A stretch of DNA of 64,000 bases from Neonectria sp. B-13 (lineage: Eukaryota > Ascomycota > Sordariomycetes > Hypocreales > Nectriaceae), in NCBI GenBank assembly GCA_002682825.1, contig NOKP01000020.1:372001-436000 (forward strand), given 5' to 3'. Shown here in pieces: positions 1-11,536 of this stretch. The position numbers and the translations under genes were made by a program. Positions within the stretch are counted from its first letter, which is position 1; every line of letters starts with the position of its first letter. The notes beneath the pieces were generated by a model. The model worked only from the letters and a program-made list of their open reading frames with translations, had not been told where the DNA came from and searched no databases.

Positions 1-936
1 AGCATCTGTTCCTTCGAGGATGGCGGGGCATTCTTGTGGCTTTACAAATCAGGTGTGGACGGGAATGTCGGCGAATGTGACCGCCAATACCCCCGGTCCA
101 TCAACACATCAGTGTGCAGACAATATGCCATCCCTCTGTCCAGAATTTGGTACCATGCAGGAAACCTCGTATAACTTACGCTTACGCAGGGAATTTCTTT
201 TCCATCCGTTATACAAGTTGCCTGACTTTCTTCTTTTGGTCGTTGTCCCTTGAAACTTGTTGCCTACAGTAGACCCTTGAATGATGAGGCTATTGGGACG
301 TGACACTTGCAGTTGTGTGGATAGCTCGCCAATCCAAGGGAGGGTCGGCTGCATGAATGGAGAAATATAGTCGTCAGCTTATATTGGCGCATACCTGATG
401 ATATAGCGTGAGCGGCCCGATCACGCGGACAAATGTGAGCTAGGTTACATCGACCCTCCAGAGTTGACGATCTCTTCCGTATGCACACGGAAGATAAGGT
501 CCCTGAACCGAATTGATAACCCTGAACATCACGCGGCGGAACAGGGGCCGCCGAGCCGAAGTAGAGGTTGCCAAACACGACACTTCAGTCAACGGAGTCT
601 GTAATAAAGCGAATACCCAGAAAGCACAACCTTCATCTGGAGAGTTGATGCTTTCTAGAAGTCTGCGTCGGAGCTAGCTTTGATAGCTGATTTGTAATGT
701 ATTGCTGTTCTGGTGTTCTGTAGCATCCTATGGGCTATGGGATATCAATTCACAATCTTGAAACCTAAGAACGGCTTGCAATCCCTGACTCATAGATTCA
801 TTTGATACAATGTGTGGTAGCAACATCCCAAATTAATGTTCTTCAGCCACCGCCTCCCTTTCAGAACATCATGACACACATCATCCCCCCAACTCAAAGA
901 TCCTATACCAACTGGTATGATTATAGACTCATCTAA
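1..936. other. Intergenic, no supported gene
   Basis: Short overlapping open frames exist on both strands, but none shows a family motif, a splice-consistent extension or strong coding character. I see nothing functional here. Confidence 0.5.
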
Positions 937-1818
937 CTATCGAGACTTGATACCCTCGATAGGCCCTCCAGGCTTTGTGGCCGATATGTCAATGTATCGC
1001 CACAGATCGTGATGGCGGTATGCTGCCACGACTGCCACGAGATTCACAAAGTACTGCTCCAGTCCCAAGAATGAAACGACCACATAGGGGACGTATACTA
1101 ACATGCAGAGAAATCGAAACATGGGCTTGATGTTAGAGGTGTAGTCCCGGACTACCACGTCTGTGAACCCGGCATCCTCTAGCATGCTCTTGAGGACAAT
1201 AGGTTGCGGCCTAGTAGCCAGAGATGCGGTAGCATCCTTGGTCAGGCGCAGCACTTCAGCGGAATCCTTGACAAAGTCATGGTTGTGCTCAAACAAGGCA
1301 ACGCGGCCACCAGGGGCGAGCAGGCGGTGAAATCCCTTTAAAACAGCGGCTACATCAGAAGCATGAATCAAGGTCTGCAACGTGTAGATGCCGTCAAAGG
1401 ACTCTGCGTCGAGAGTTTCCAGGTGGTGATAGTCCATCTTGCGTGCTTGCACCTGTCCGGCAGGGAGGTTCGCTTTGGAGATGTTGCGCCTCGCCTCCTC
1501 GACGTGGTAGTCAACAACGTCGATGCCTAGGATGCGGTACCCGTGGGTCTTGGCGAGATGGATAGATTGGTTTCCCCCGCCGCAGCCTGCATCGAGAAGA
1601 CGTGCGCCAGATGGAAGGGCTAGGGACTCGGCCACCTTGTCTTCCATAGCACGCAGGGCGCGGCTAAGGGGGAAAGGCCAGTATGTGTCATGTTCCCAGT
1701 AGCCAAAGTGACGGGCGCCGCCCATGAGGTAGGCATAGCCAACCCTCGATTCAAAGGAGTTGTAGTAAGTTTGAACCAGAGGGTTCGAATCGATCAAAGG
1801 GTCAGAGTTGGGCTCCAT
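937..1818 (-). CDS. SAM-dependent methyltransferase (class I)
   Basis: This intronless 293-aa protein is a class I methyltransferase. Motif I (LLDAGCGGGNQ) lies near residue 95, the acidic end of strand beta-2 (LGIDVVDYHVEEARRN) near 118, and the post-core strand (LLAPGGRVALFEHN) near 190. The opening YYNSFESRVGYAYLMGGARH resembles the N-terminus of sterol C24-methyltransferase-like and fungal secondary-metabolism methyltransferases. A hydrophobic stretch near residues 233-260 (MFRFLCMLVYVPYVVVSFLG) could sit on a membrane, which suits a lipophilic substrate. The first ATG is used; the coding strand upstream shows no longer in-frame extension worth adding. It is divergent from the oxoamine-synthase-like gene, with about 630 bp between the starts, so the two may share a promoter region. 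The methyl acceptor (C, O or N) cannot be read from sequence. Confidence 0.85.
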   Translation of the reverse strand: MEPNSDPLIDSNPLVQTYYNSFESRVGYAYLMGGARHFGYWEHDTYWPFPLSRALRAMEDKVAESLALPSGARLLDAGCGGGNQSIHLAKTHGYRILGIDVVDYHVEEARRNISKANLPAGQVQARKMDYHHLETLDAESFDGIYTLQTLIHASDVAAVLKGFHRLLAPGGRVALFEHNHDFVKDSAEVLRLTKDATASLATRPQPIVLKSMLEDAGFTDVVVRDYTSNIKPMFRFLCMLVYVPYVVVSFLGLEQYFVNLVAVVAAYRHHDLWRYIDISATKPGGPIEGIKSR

Positions 1819-2449
1819 GGTGGCCGTCTGACGGGTGCGTGGTAATAGGGAGCAAGAGGTGATGCAGTCTTGTCGTTAGTTTTACGGGTTAGACTACACA
1901 CTTAAGTATGTATCCACTTTACCAAGTGTCTGCGAATACTGAGCTGTTAAGCTCAATCACCAAAGTGGCATGAGCTGCGAGAATGAGGTCATGGGACGAG
2001 GACCCGGGACCGCATGGGGACTGCGGATGCGGCGGCCGACCTGCAAGGAGGTATTCAGGCATAGATGCGCTTACTGTAGACTGCAGCGTCAATGAAGCTC
2101 ACCTGCATATTTGGGATGATGTAAGACTAGTTCTCCTCTGCTGCTGATACCCCAACGGTGAGGATATTCGCACCCCTCTTCCCTTACCCCGACTCACCCC
2201 GAAGTTGACTCCCACTTGAGGTGCCATGTAAGTTCGCGGCTGATATCCCATCAATCTCCTAGGTCTTCTTTATTTATCTATTTATTTATGTTCATAGTTT
2301 ACACGAACATACATCTGCGGCCCCAAGCTGAATCACACAATACGTGAACTGGCATACTGATAACCGCTACACTCACTTATAAGATACGTTATCTTGTCGC
2401 ACCGTTGTTGCCCTTCTTCTCATCAATCATCTCATCCAAAACTTCTATC
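1819..2449. promoter_or_regulatory. Divergent promoter region, methyltransferase / oxoamine synthase
   Basis: This stretch separates two divergent starts and contains no gene. TATA-like AT-rich sequence occurs near 2270-2290 and 2376-2390. No regulator site is assigned. Confidence 0.4.
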
Positions 2450-4010
2450 ATGTCCAATTCAGGTTCTTTCGTCCAGTCCTGGGCCAAGGCACAGCGACCA
2501 CAAGCGCCCAGCTCCAAAAATGCACCAATATTCTATCGCAACCTCGAAGCAGAGCTCAGTGCTCTCAGAGAGAATCAGCGCTGCCTTTCAATCCACAGCT
2601 ACCCGGGATTGGGAACGACCCAGGTTGACTTCGCCTCGGCCGACATGCTCGGGCTCGGCTCCTCGGGCCGGATGCGTTCGGCGTTCATGGAGGAGCTGGC
2701 GCGCGTCCCCGACTGGTGGGTGAGCGCGTCCGGGCCGCGGTTGACTTTTGGCAATTCCAAGTACATGGAGGACCTGGAGCGTGATATAGCCTTGTTCCAT
2801 GGCGCTGAGACGGCTTTGCTGGCTGTGAACGGCGGCATGGCAAACAGCGCCATCTTTACGGCCATCCCACGTGCCGGCGACGCGCTCGTATACGACGAGT
2901 TCATCCACGCAAGTGTGCACGACGGCATGAGGAACAGCCTTGCACTATGCAAGAAATCATTCCGCCATAACAACGTGGACTCGTTCCGCGAGACCCTGGA
3001 GGCGATCCGCAATTCCCAGCCGCTCATCCGCAATGGCACGCGATGTGTTATCGTTGCCGTTGAGGGTGTCTACAGCATGGACGGCGACGTGTGCCCTCTG
3101 CAGGAACTCGTCAACACGGCCAAGGAAATCTTCCCCAATGGCAACGCGCAGTTCGTAATCGATGAAGCTCACTCCCATGGTGTCATTGGACCGAAGGGTG
3201 CAGGCCTCGTTTCGGCTCTGGGCCTCGAAGAGGAGATTGCCGTCCGGATGCATACACTTCCAAAGGCCATGGCGGCCGGTGGCGGTAAGTTCATGCCCCG
3301 TCGACTGACAACCTGTGATGGACTAATCCCGATTAACGCTTTCCTTAGCCGTAGTCTTGGGGAACAATACCGTCCGAGACATTCTCCTGAATTTTGGAAG
3401 AAACATTCTGTTTTCCGGAGCGCCAGGTTTTCCCCTGTTGGCGGCGATTAAGGTTGGATACGACTTCTTGAAGAGTGGCGAGACACAGCAGGTACGCAGA
3501 GCATGATCGTCGAATCAAATACCATACACCCGTCGCTAACATCGATCCGTGCATTAGGCGCAAAACAGAATTGAGTACCTGGCGAAGCTGTTCAAGGAGA
3601 AAATGACATCCCATCCGGTTTGGGAGGCAGCTAATGATGCCAAAATCCTTCGTATTCCTCTGTGGGACCAAGACGAAGAGGAACAACGCTTCTTGACTCC
3701 GGTCTGCCCCATATTGACCCGACCAAACACGAAGCACAACGTCTTCCTTGCTTTCCATCTGCAGCTCAATGGATTCATCGCCTACGCCATTTACTTTCCT
3801 GTGGTCCCCAAGTCGGCGGAGAGGGTGAGAATCATTTTGCATTCATCAAACACGGACGAACAGATCGAAGCACTAGCAACATGTATTTGTTCCTGGGCGG
3901 AGGAAATGCTCGAAATTGATGAGGAAGGCGCTGGGAGAGTCAGACTGCCCACCGCTGCTCGTCAGGCGTACGCCATGATGGCGGAAGAAGGCGTGAATGG
4001 ATCAGCATAG
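2450..4010 (+). CDS. PLP-dependent alpha-oxoamine synthase-like (AONS/BioF-type) enzyme
   Basis: Three exons (2450-3284, 3349-3491, 3558-4010) encode about 476 aa. It is a fold-type I PLP enzyme of the alpha-oxoamine synthase group (8-amino-7-oxononanoate synthase, 5-aminolevulinate synthase, serine palmitoyltransferase), whose members decarboxylatively join an amino acid to an acyl-thioester. Visible marks are SGPRLTFGNSKYMEDLE, a substrate-pocket region with YDEFIHASVHDGMR, the cofactor-binding VIDEAHSHGVIGPKGAG, and HTLPKAMAAGGG, where the Lys matches the PLP-binding lysine of the T-x-x-K-A-x-G motif. Both introns restore the frame exactly. The start MSNSGSF is preferred over an in-frame upstream ATG because similarity begins after it. 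It runs convergent to the EBP-like gene (181 bp between stops). It could supply an aminoketone for a metabolite, or be a biotin-type enzyme; fungal secondary-metabolism copies are known. Confidence 0.85.
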
Positions 4011-4191
4011 ACGGCTAGATGTGAATGGTTTACTACTGCCTATTGAGTCTCGAGTGCTTGTATTCGCTCTCTTGCTTGCTTCAACAGATTCCGTGACCAG
4101 CCCTTGCTATGTACGCTCAATAAGACCGGCCTCATCTCCACGGCCCTGGCCCGGCCCTCTACCATAACTAGCAGCCGGGTCATCGATCACC

Positions 4192-4966
4192 TTAATCTGT
4201 CTTCGACGTCTTCCCCGCCTTCGCAAAAGCCGCCACCGTCGCCATACCCGACTGCGCCAGGAGCAGCCCCGGGATGAAAATCCAAAAGGAGTTCATAAGC
4301 ATCATATAGCCATAAAAGTAATAGCTTTCTGGCCGGGAGAATTCGATACCGCGGAACAGGCCCTCATGAAAAAAGGTAGCATAGTACAAAACATCGCCGT
4401 ATATCTGGCCGGCGCTGACGACCGTTTGCACAAAGTGGCGGGCCGGGTGGGCGTTGATGATAAGGTAGACAAGGAGGAACGAGAGTGGTCCCCAAGCGAA
4501 TGCGGTGACGGTCTCCATAGACACCATGAAGGCGTCCCGAGTCAGATAACGCGAGTCGGAGAGGGAGTATTCTTTCCAGAGCTGAGAGAGGACGGTGGAC
4601 CTGCCGGCGACGTGGTAGAGGGCAAAGTGACCTAGTACGGGGAAATGAAAGTCAGCATGGAGGAGGCTCCCGTTGAATGAGGGGCGAGAAAAACAGGGCG
4701 GGAGCCGGGGAAGAAAAAGACAAGAGCTGACCTTCGAGGACGAGATGGATGCATCCGCAGAGCACATACCACATCGTCGTGGCTAGTTCGCTGTTAGATA
4801 AATTGGGCCGCGCGCGCCGAATGAGGGCAAATGCCGGCAGCAGGGCGCCGGAGCAGGCGGTGGCGAAGATGGCGAAGATAGCCGACGTGGAAAGCGTATT
4901 GGCCGTGTAGTCCGGAATGTCGACGCCAATGGGATAGTACGGGTGTGTGGAAGTGTTGGTGGCCAT
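4192..4966 (-). CDS. Emopamil-binding / EXPERA-domain membrane protein (sterol isomerase-like)
   Basis: Two exons (4732-4966, 4192-4631; intron 4632-4731) give about 224 aa, the usual size for the EBP family. The splice rebuilds the family signature CGCIHLVLEGHF, with the His and Glu expected of EBP-type delta8-delta7 sterol isomerases. Four or five hydrophobic segments can be seen, around residues 25-45, 60-80, 115-140, 150-165 and 185-205 (MLMNSFWIFIPGLLLAQSG). It is probably an integral ER membrane protein that isomerises or binds a sterol or terpenoid. Fungal EBP-like proteins are also found in metabolite clusters. Its neighbours here are a methyltransferase and a PLP enzyme. I cannot tell whether it is the ergosterol-pathway enzyme or a specialised paralogue; the canonical fungal ERG2 isomerase belongs to a different family, which favours the latter. 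Confidence 0.8.
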
Positions 4967-6642
4967 GTTGGGCGATGATTGACAGGAGCTCGAGCTCGTG
5001 TATGGCGTGATGTGTTTGAGACTGTAGAAACGAACAAGTTGTGGAAGTCGTGACAACTCGATGAGCGCGTGGAAAACGCGAGTACAGGTGGGGGCGGTGA
5101 GTGTTAATTAATTGTCAGGTAATCAATCACCAGCACCTTCGTTACTCCAATTGTCCCATATTTATCTACTTAGGAGACATATTGCTTTAACCCGAGCATG
5201 ACTACGAAGTAATGGGAAATGGGATATCCTTGTATAGTTAGGCGGTTGCCAAGGATCAATGGCACAGCACGGAAACCGAAGCAACCGTTGGCAGGATTAT
5301 CAACCGCTTCTCAGTTCCCCAACACAATTGTCGCATCACAAAAGGCACGAAGCTCTCCCTCCGGCTTGCTACATCCGTCATGCTACATCTGCCGCAATCC
5401 CAGACTATCCCATTACAGGCGGAAAATGGCCCAACCTCTGCGTAAGCGTGTGGCAGTATTGCTGACAAGTGTGCTGCAGCTAGTTCTGAGTTTAGTGCCC
5501 GCCGGCCCGAACCGCAGAGGGGAACATCGCACCCGTCTCATCGCAGCCCTCCAGGACCGCTCTTCTGACTCGCTTTGCAAACGCTCGGCAGCGGTGCTCT
5601 TTGACTCGGCGTCCAAAGTTGTGCGGCGAGCCCACCGAATCGTCGACACACTTCGTGATCTATGTGTACAACTCGTGGTGAAACTCGGACGAGGAGCATT
5701 TGTAGGAGGGTTTGACGGACTTGTATCCGTACAGAAGGCAGGGAATGGGTGAGTGTGACCCCTGTAGGGACAAGAGGTTAGCATCGGTTGCCAGACTTCC
5801 AGGATGGGGGTGGGACAGACCAAGAGTCCTTATTGGTTAATGCAGAGAAGCATTCAGCCTGAATCATTTGAGAATCTTAAGAGGCTGCTGTCGTTGCTGT
5901 CAGGCCGCCACCAACGGCAGTGAGGCATCCAGGAGAACCGTCGGCACTCATAGTGAAATACTCATTGATGATGTTTACAAGGAAATTAAAGCATTATTAG
6001 TGGTACAGCAAAGGAAGGTTGAGAGAAAACGTGAGAGTCGTATTGAACAAGCGGTTAGCCCGCATCAGCTCTGCTCACCTCCTTTGGCTAAGCAGCAGCC
6101 TAGTAACAACTCTTGTTTCCATTTCTGACCTTGAACCTCGAGGTCTTTCCAGCTATCCCCTCTAATTCTCACTAACGTAATAATGGCCCTCAAATCTAAA
6201 GTAAACAATGCTGCCTCTAAATCACAATAGAACGAAGTGCCTCCGGCATGACCCTAATGAGATCCATAAGTTAATAATCAACAGCAAAAACGGAAGTCAT
6301 TCTTGTTTGATTAGTGAAGAGTCTTTGAAATGAGTGACGGGTGTCGAGCTTAACCACCTAGAGAGAGGACGAGAATATTATTTCCCAATTTAAACCAGTA
6401 ATGTGTGAACAGACTGGCGTCATCTTCTTCGTCCACACGGTTAGGGGAAGATTCCTTGTCAATGCCTCGGGTAGTTCCAGTCTTGTCACCACAGATAGCC
6501 AGGATGGAGACAAAGCACATTCGTCAGTTGGCGCAACGACAAACTCACCGGAGGTCGGATCCCAGGAAGCAATGTGAGTGGTCAGCGCAGTGGCCTTCGT
6601 GTAATCGCCACCAACTTGGATGAGAATTTCAAAGACCCGGGT
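4967..6642. other. Gene-poor intergenic stretch
   Basis: Open frames of up to 177 aa overlap on both strands at 5219-5823. Neither has a recognisable domain, and a third frame there is broken by stops. I regard the region as non-coding or as an unrecognisable relic. Confidence 0.4.
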
Positions 6643-7745
6643 TCACGCTCCTCCTTTCTTCGTATCAGTGACCTTCTTGTCAATGCTGGACTTTAGCTTG
6701 TTTATGAACTTGGTTTTGCAGCCGAGGCTCAACTCATCAGTCGCAGGGCCAACGGCAACCATCCTGATCTCATCGTAGGTCAACGTGATCGTGACGTCGC
6801 CATCACCATAGTTCCTTTGGTCGAGCCTCTCCTCGTGAGTAGAGGATACGCTGGCTCCGAAAGACATCCAGGGGACGTAAGAGAATTTGAGACCACCGCT
6901 AATCGCTTCCTGGCCAAACTGAAACTCGTTGGTACTCTGTCCCGTCGTTCATCTAGATGGCGATGGAATTGGCGCCAGGACGACCACGGCCGAGGTCCTT
7001 GATTCACTCGCCGACAGTCTTTGCGTATTCAGTCGAGCTATACTCGGGCACGCACCTGACGCCCTTGGGAGGAGGTACAGCTTCGCCCGAGTTGGCAGCA
7101 TTGAGGACTTCTTGAGCAGAAGCCAGAGTAGCACCGGTGGTCGCCATGAAGATACTGGCTGACCCTGTCAGCCGTACTTGTTCCGCAAAAGTATCCCCAG
7201 ACAATGCAGCTCCTGGCTTGACTCACCCGAGGTTCTCTTCAGTGCTGGCCATAGCCTGAGTAATCCTGTCGTTGTCTAGGTTGTACTGGTCTGCCAGTGG
7301 TCCTGACATGTCATTCAGGGCAGATTTGTTGGCGGCAGCAGCAGTGGCCTTGCGCGCGTTCACATAGGCTGGCGCGTTAGTGGGATACTACGAGTTGAAG
7401 GTCTTGTCACCAGTCATGCTATAGCCTTCCGCATTCTGAAAAGCGGCGTAGGCCTTGTCAAGCTCTGTGTTGGCCCTGATAATGGCGGCGAGCAAGGCAA
7501 GTTGTCGGAGGACAACAGATTGTTGGCCAAGTTGTGAATTCCAAAGTTGGTGTACTCGGCAGGAATAAGATTAGACGCGGCAGGGCCCTTTTGCGCCCTT
7601 TTGGTGAAGAAGATGGCGCTGTCGGGCCCAGGATTCTCTCCGACAGCCTGCTGGATGGTCTTGCAGTAGGCCAACCAGAAGCTCTTATCGGCAGAGTCGG
7701 CAGATATTTTTTTGGTGATGTTTCAAAGATGACGAAGAGTGAGAA
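6643..7745 (-). pseudogene. Degraded gene of a fungal hypothetical protein family
   Basis: Reading the minus strand from about 7745 to 6643 gives protein-like blocks in order: SFWLAYCKTIQQAVGENPGP, then PAEYTNFGIHNLANN, RANTELDKAYAAFQNAEGYS, SLSTEENLG-like sequence, IFMATTGATLASAQEVLNAA, YVPWMSFGASVSSTHEER and YGDGDVTITLTYDEIRMVAV. They are interrupted by in-frame stops (after FNS, after ENLG, after TVGE, after SIAI) and by at least two frame changes, near 7500 and 6920. The block order, with a beta-rich C-terminus, recalls a family of uncharacterised fungal proteins of about 400-500 aa that I cannot name with certainty. It is clearly non-functional as read. The borders are approximate. Confidence 0.6.
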
Positions 7746-8624
7746 GTGAGGTAGTGTGGTGAAGGTTGTTGGTCAAGTTGGTTGGTGATGGACTTGGAAT
7801 CCGGGAGGTGACTCGATACTTACAGTTAAGGGATTGGGTGAAGAGCTTAATAAATTATAGCACTCCACGACCAGCTGCGATGAATCCATCATTGTTTTTA
7901 AGTCAGACAGGAAGCCTAGGTCATTGTTCAGCTCGCCTCTTAGAATTCGCAGGATAAGCCATTGTACGATAGTCTCGCTCCTGGCCATTAAGCATTAAAG
8001 GCACCGCTTCTTGCTCTTGGTGGCGTATTTAATGCTCATCTTTACAAAGCCCTTGAGAGTTAACTAGTCCGATGATTGGAAACGGGCTGTGAGGATCCGT
8101 CCAGTCTGGTAAGATCTACTAGCTCGCCATCCATGGCTTGAGAATACCTCTATCAGTGATAGAAGGCCCCTGGCTTTTCTCCACGAGTGGAAATTTACTA
8201 GTAACACCTGGCTGAGGGGCCTCTACTCTGAGTGGGATAATCTTCTCTGACTACATTCTCATATTTCCGACGCTCCAATATCACAACAGGGAGGGTAACT
8301 CGTCAAGATAATAATCACAGTAGCCTTTAAAAGCAGAGGCATCATTCTCAGTATCTTACCCAATAACCTAATACTCTGATCACGTCCTTGGCAGTCTCGT
8401 TCTTAACGTTGGCCTGAAACCCGGGGTAATGCGAGAACTAAGGACCACTCTGAGATATTGGACCCTGGAGACTATGATGTTTCAGAACCATCCATTGGCC
8501 CACAAAGACGTTCCTATAATGGGTGAGAGCCCAGAGAGGCCACAGTTTTCCTGTAATGACTCTCTGGTGTTGCTCTTCTATCATTTTCTACGGATAGCCC
8601 AAGGCCATTGACGTTGAGCGAGGC
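7746..8624. other. Intergenic, possible relic sequence
   Basis: No open gene. Short protein-like strings occur on the plus strand around 8130-8300, but they are broken by stops and match no family I recognise. Confidence 0.3.
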
Positions 8625-8909
8625 ATGTGGGACGTGACGCAGCTTTGCCATGCTGGAAAGTTAAGCCTGCATACTCCCGAGACGGTCAAGTACAAGTTCT
8701 GCAAGACGACCAAGCTTTTGCTGAGCTGGGGGTATGGCATTGAACTAACGTTGCCGGAGAGCATTGGTTCAAAGTCGATCAGGGATATCATTCTGTCCTT
8801 TTTGAGGGTTCCTGTCACCGAGGTCTCGGACAATGGGAGGGTGCTCAAGTTTTCCACTGAGCAGAGGAATTACCCTTGGTTGGTGGTGGCTTTGGAAACT
8901 GCTGTTTAA
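8625..8909 (+). pseudogene. Possible 3' fragment of an unknown gene
   Basis: A 94-codon open frame (MWDVTQLCHAGKLSLH... to ALETAV) has balanced, protein-like composition, and the region just upstream has coding-like strings broken by stops. It may be the last exon of a decayed gene. No family is recognised, and a chance frame cannot be excluded. Confidence 0.2.
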
Positions 8910-10488
8910 GGTATCACAGGCCCACCTTTGTCATGTTCAGGGGGGAATTGTGGTAGTGCTGCTGTCGTAATGTGGGAGCATGCCTCATTGAGCTTCGGGC
9001 ATTACACACGAAGTGGCCAAGGTGACAAAACAAGCCGCCAAGTTGACGCTGTTTATTCTTAAGACTGAGTGATCAGGTGGAAGCAAGAGTGGAGGCCATC
9101 CTTGAGATCTTGATCACTGTAGCTCTAAAACTGATAAGAGTCATCACGAGACGGATTCCAAATTACCTGGTATGCCTCATTATGTTAAGAAAGTACTATT
9201 GTCATTCCTGACAAGTCATAATTACCGAGGATCTAGACTTATATTGATCCACCAGGACTTGATTGAGAGCGCTTATCGCAGTGTCCGCCGCTTATACTCC
9301 CCTCATCGTCATCATTGGCCATGCAAGTCTGGACGGTTTTATCCATGCGCGATAGCACCTTCAAGTGCTATCCCTCCTTCCTTATACTCCAAGAAAAAAA
9401 CCCTATAGTTCGGCTCACAATGCCACCAGATCTAACCTATGAGTCCGCCTCTTGTTGCTAGTTCTCACATGGGTTTTAGATGGTGGCGTCATGAGTAGAG
9501 GATCAGGACTTAGTTCGTACTGTGAAAAATGGGGTCATAGTAGAGCTGACGTGGTAGGTGTTACTCGGAGAATATATAGGGAAAGGTAGAGCAATGATAT
9601 ACTTAGACTTGATCGAACGATCACATGGAGTCACCTCTGAGTTTATTTGTGCGCCTTGATTCTGTAATTATACTATAAAAAGGACTTAATAATCTTGTCC
9701 GCATATCTAGTGAAGATACATAGTTACATACTTCGACCAGCCACCCGTCTTCGTTAAATACTCAAAAGCTCTCGAGCTAACTAGACTCTAAAGAAGTTGT
9801 TCAAGAGTGGATAGGACAACCCTCCACATACACTAAGTATGCCTGCTTTGGCGGCGGAAAGGGACAAGAAACAACACCCCAAATGGATGACAGTCCCTTA
9901 GTGAGGTACACAGAAATGCGTCGCACAGGCGTCTCAGTCGGTCAGCCCAAAGCTGCACCAGACAGCGCGTATGTGGTCAGGCAGTCTAGTGTTTAGTACC
10001 TCCTAATAGGGAAGTATCTCATGAGGTTGATTATCAAGTCGAAAGCAGGAAAGAATGTTGGCAAGGCATCGAAAAGGCCTGCGGTCGGCTTGGTAATCGG
10101 CGTTGTAGAAGACAGAGGTTTGACCCGGAATTGAGTGAAGATTTGAATGTAATTACAGAATTCTTTCTCAGTAAACAAAGGCAAAGGCTTGAGCTTTGAG
10201 CTCAATGAGCTCATTTCTCTCGTCTCTCTGCAGTAAGAAGCTCTCCTGTCGTTCTCTCTCAAGTTGATGATCAAAAGAAAAAGACCCTCTCCCTCCTTCC
10301 CTACTTAACCTTCCTTGTAGCAGCCCCCTTCCACACCCAATTACACCCTTGCTAGCAACCAGCTAGCCCACTTGGCCCATAGCCCCTGCCACACTGCCAC
10401 CAAAGGGAAAATGGAGGCACAAGTGTGTTCCCCATGTGTGTAAAATGGTGATTCTATCGATTACCCGAATGAGACCTTGGATAAAGGT
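8910..10488. other. Intergenic, no supported gene
   Basis: AT-rich in parts (about 9540-9800). A 93-aa minus-strand frame at 9993-10274 has no recognisable motif and I do not call it. Confidence 0.4.
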
Positions 10489-10816
10489 CTACGTCCTATT
10501 CGCCTTGCTCGCCTGAAACTGCTGGTCGAACTCCGCGATTGCTCTTGCAGCTTTTGATTTTCGGGTTGTGTTGGGGCACGGGGGCAACAGCAGCTGTGCC
10601 TTTACCAGCTCGGCTTGAACTGGCGGACAAGGATCTCGCAGAAAATTTTCGAGACTGCAATTTTGGAGGGGAATAGATGACGAGCTTCAATATTACAATG
10701 AATCAATGGTCAGTGGCTTTATGGCACTCCCCAACTGTGTATCTTGTGAAGGATGAAGTTACTTACCCATTATTAGACTTATGATTCGCGGCGGCTGAGG
10801 CCAGGTTCTGGTTCAT
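10489..10816 (-). CDS. Possible small spliced gene, 71 aa, unknown function
   Basis: Two exons, 10767-10816 and 10489-10654, join across a 112-nt intron with a strong donor (GTAAGT) and a CAG acceptor. The spliced protein begins MNQNLASAAANHKSNNG and continues LENFLRDPCPPVQAELVKAQ, ending in a charged helical tail (RAIAEFDQQFQASKANRT). This spliced frame looks more like protein than the unspliced 64-aa frame on the same strand. No domain is recognised. Support is only the splice signals and frame consistency. Confidence 0.35.
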
Positions 10817-11536
10817 TGTGACCGGAGTGCAGAGTGAAGCGCGTGGCAGAACTATGGATAATGTTTGTCCACCTAAGAATGATTAGAGAGGGATAGGATG
10901 ACCCGAAATATGAGGATTGAGGTAATGAAGGTACGTAGTTATATACACATACATGCTCACCTACCTTCGGGTCTACACTTGCTAGTCAACTGGTGAGTGG
11001 TGCACACTTGTACCATCACGGTGGCCTACTTTGATTGGTGCACGGAAGTGCAGCAATTATTCAAGTAACATGGCTGCGTGGCTGCCAGAGCCTCAGAGTG
11101 GATTAAAACAAACCGGGGAAAGCAGTACAGATGACTCTACCTGAATTGGGTGGTACTGGAAGTACCAAAATCACGCCAGTGAACAGGAAAGAACAGATGG
11201 TCCACTTGTTGGTTGGTATGGTTGGTGCGATTGGCGCAGGTGCTGACTGTGGCAAGCCGCACAACTGTGCACCAATCACCAACCTATTTAAGTCGTCTTC
11301 GGCTGACTGCCAGTTATTTAAACAATCTAATCCACAACCTCAAAATATTCCCAGCCATATTCTATTGCGTGGTGCTAGAGGGGACCACACACACGGAGCA
11401 AGGCATATTCCTCTGGTTTCTTCATGTCCTTAAGCTCAATGCACAGCATATTGGGCTCCTTCACTCAATCGACCTCGTGACGCACTGACGAACGCTCTCC
11501 GCTATTTTCACCCGCCCCAGACCATTGCCATCAATA
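10817..11536. other. Intergenic, no supported gene
   Basis: Two overlapping plus-strand frames (11131-11488) lack motifs and are rejected. The last 200 bp are the likely promoter of the C2H2 gene. Confidence 0.4.

Noticed and set aside
1780..1800. GGTTCGAATC resembling a tRNA B box
   Set aside because: It lies inside the methyltransferase coding region with no matching A box or acceptor stem.
5219..5823. Overlapping open frames of 177 and 136 aa on opposite strands
   Set aside because: No motif, no splice-consistent extension, and Arg/Ser-rich composition typical of chance frames in GC-richer DNA.
8163..8221. AGGCCCCT / AGGGGCCT inverted repeat
   Set aside because: Short arms in a decayed region; no element ends or target duplication seen.
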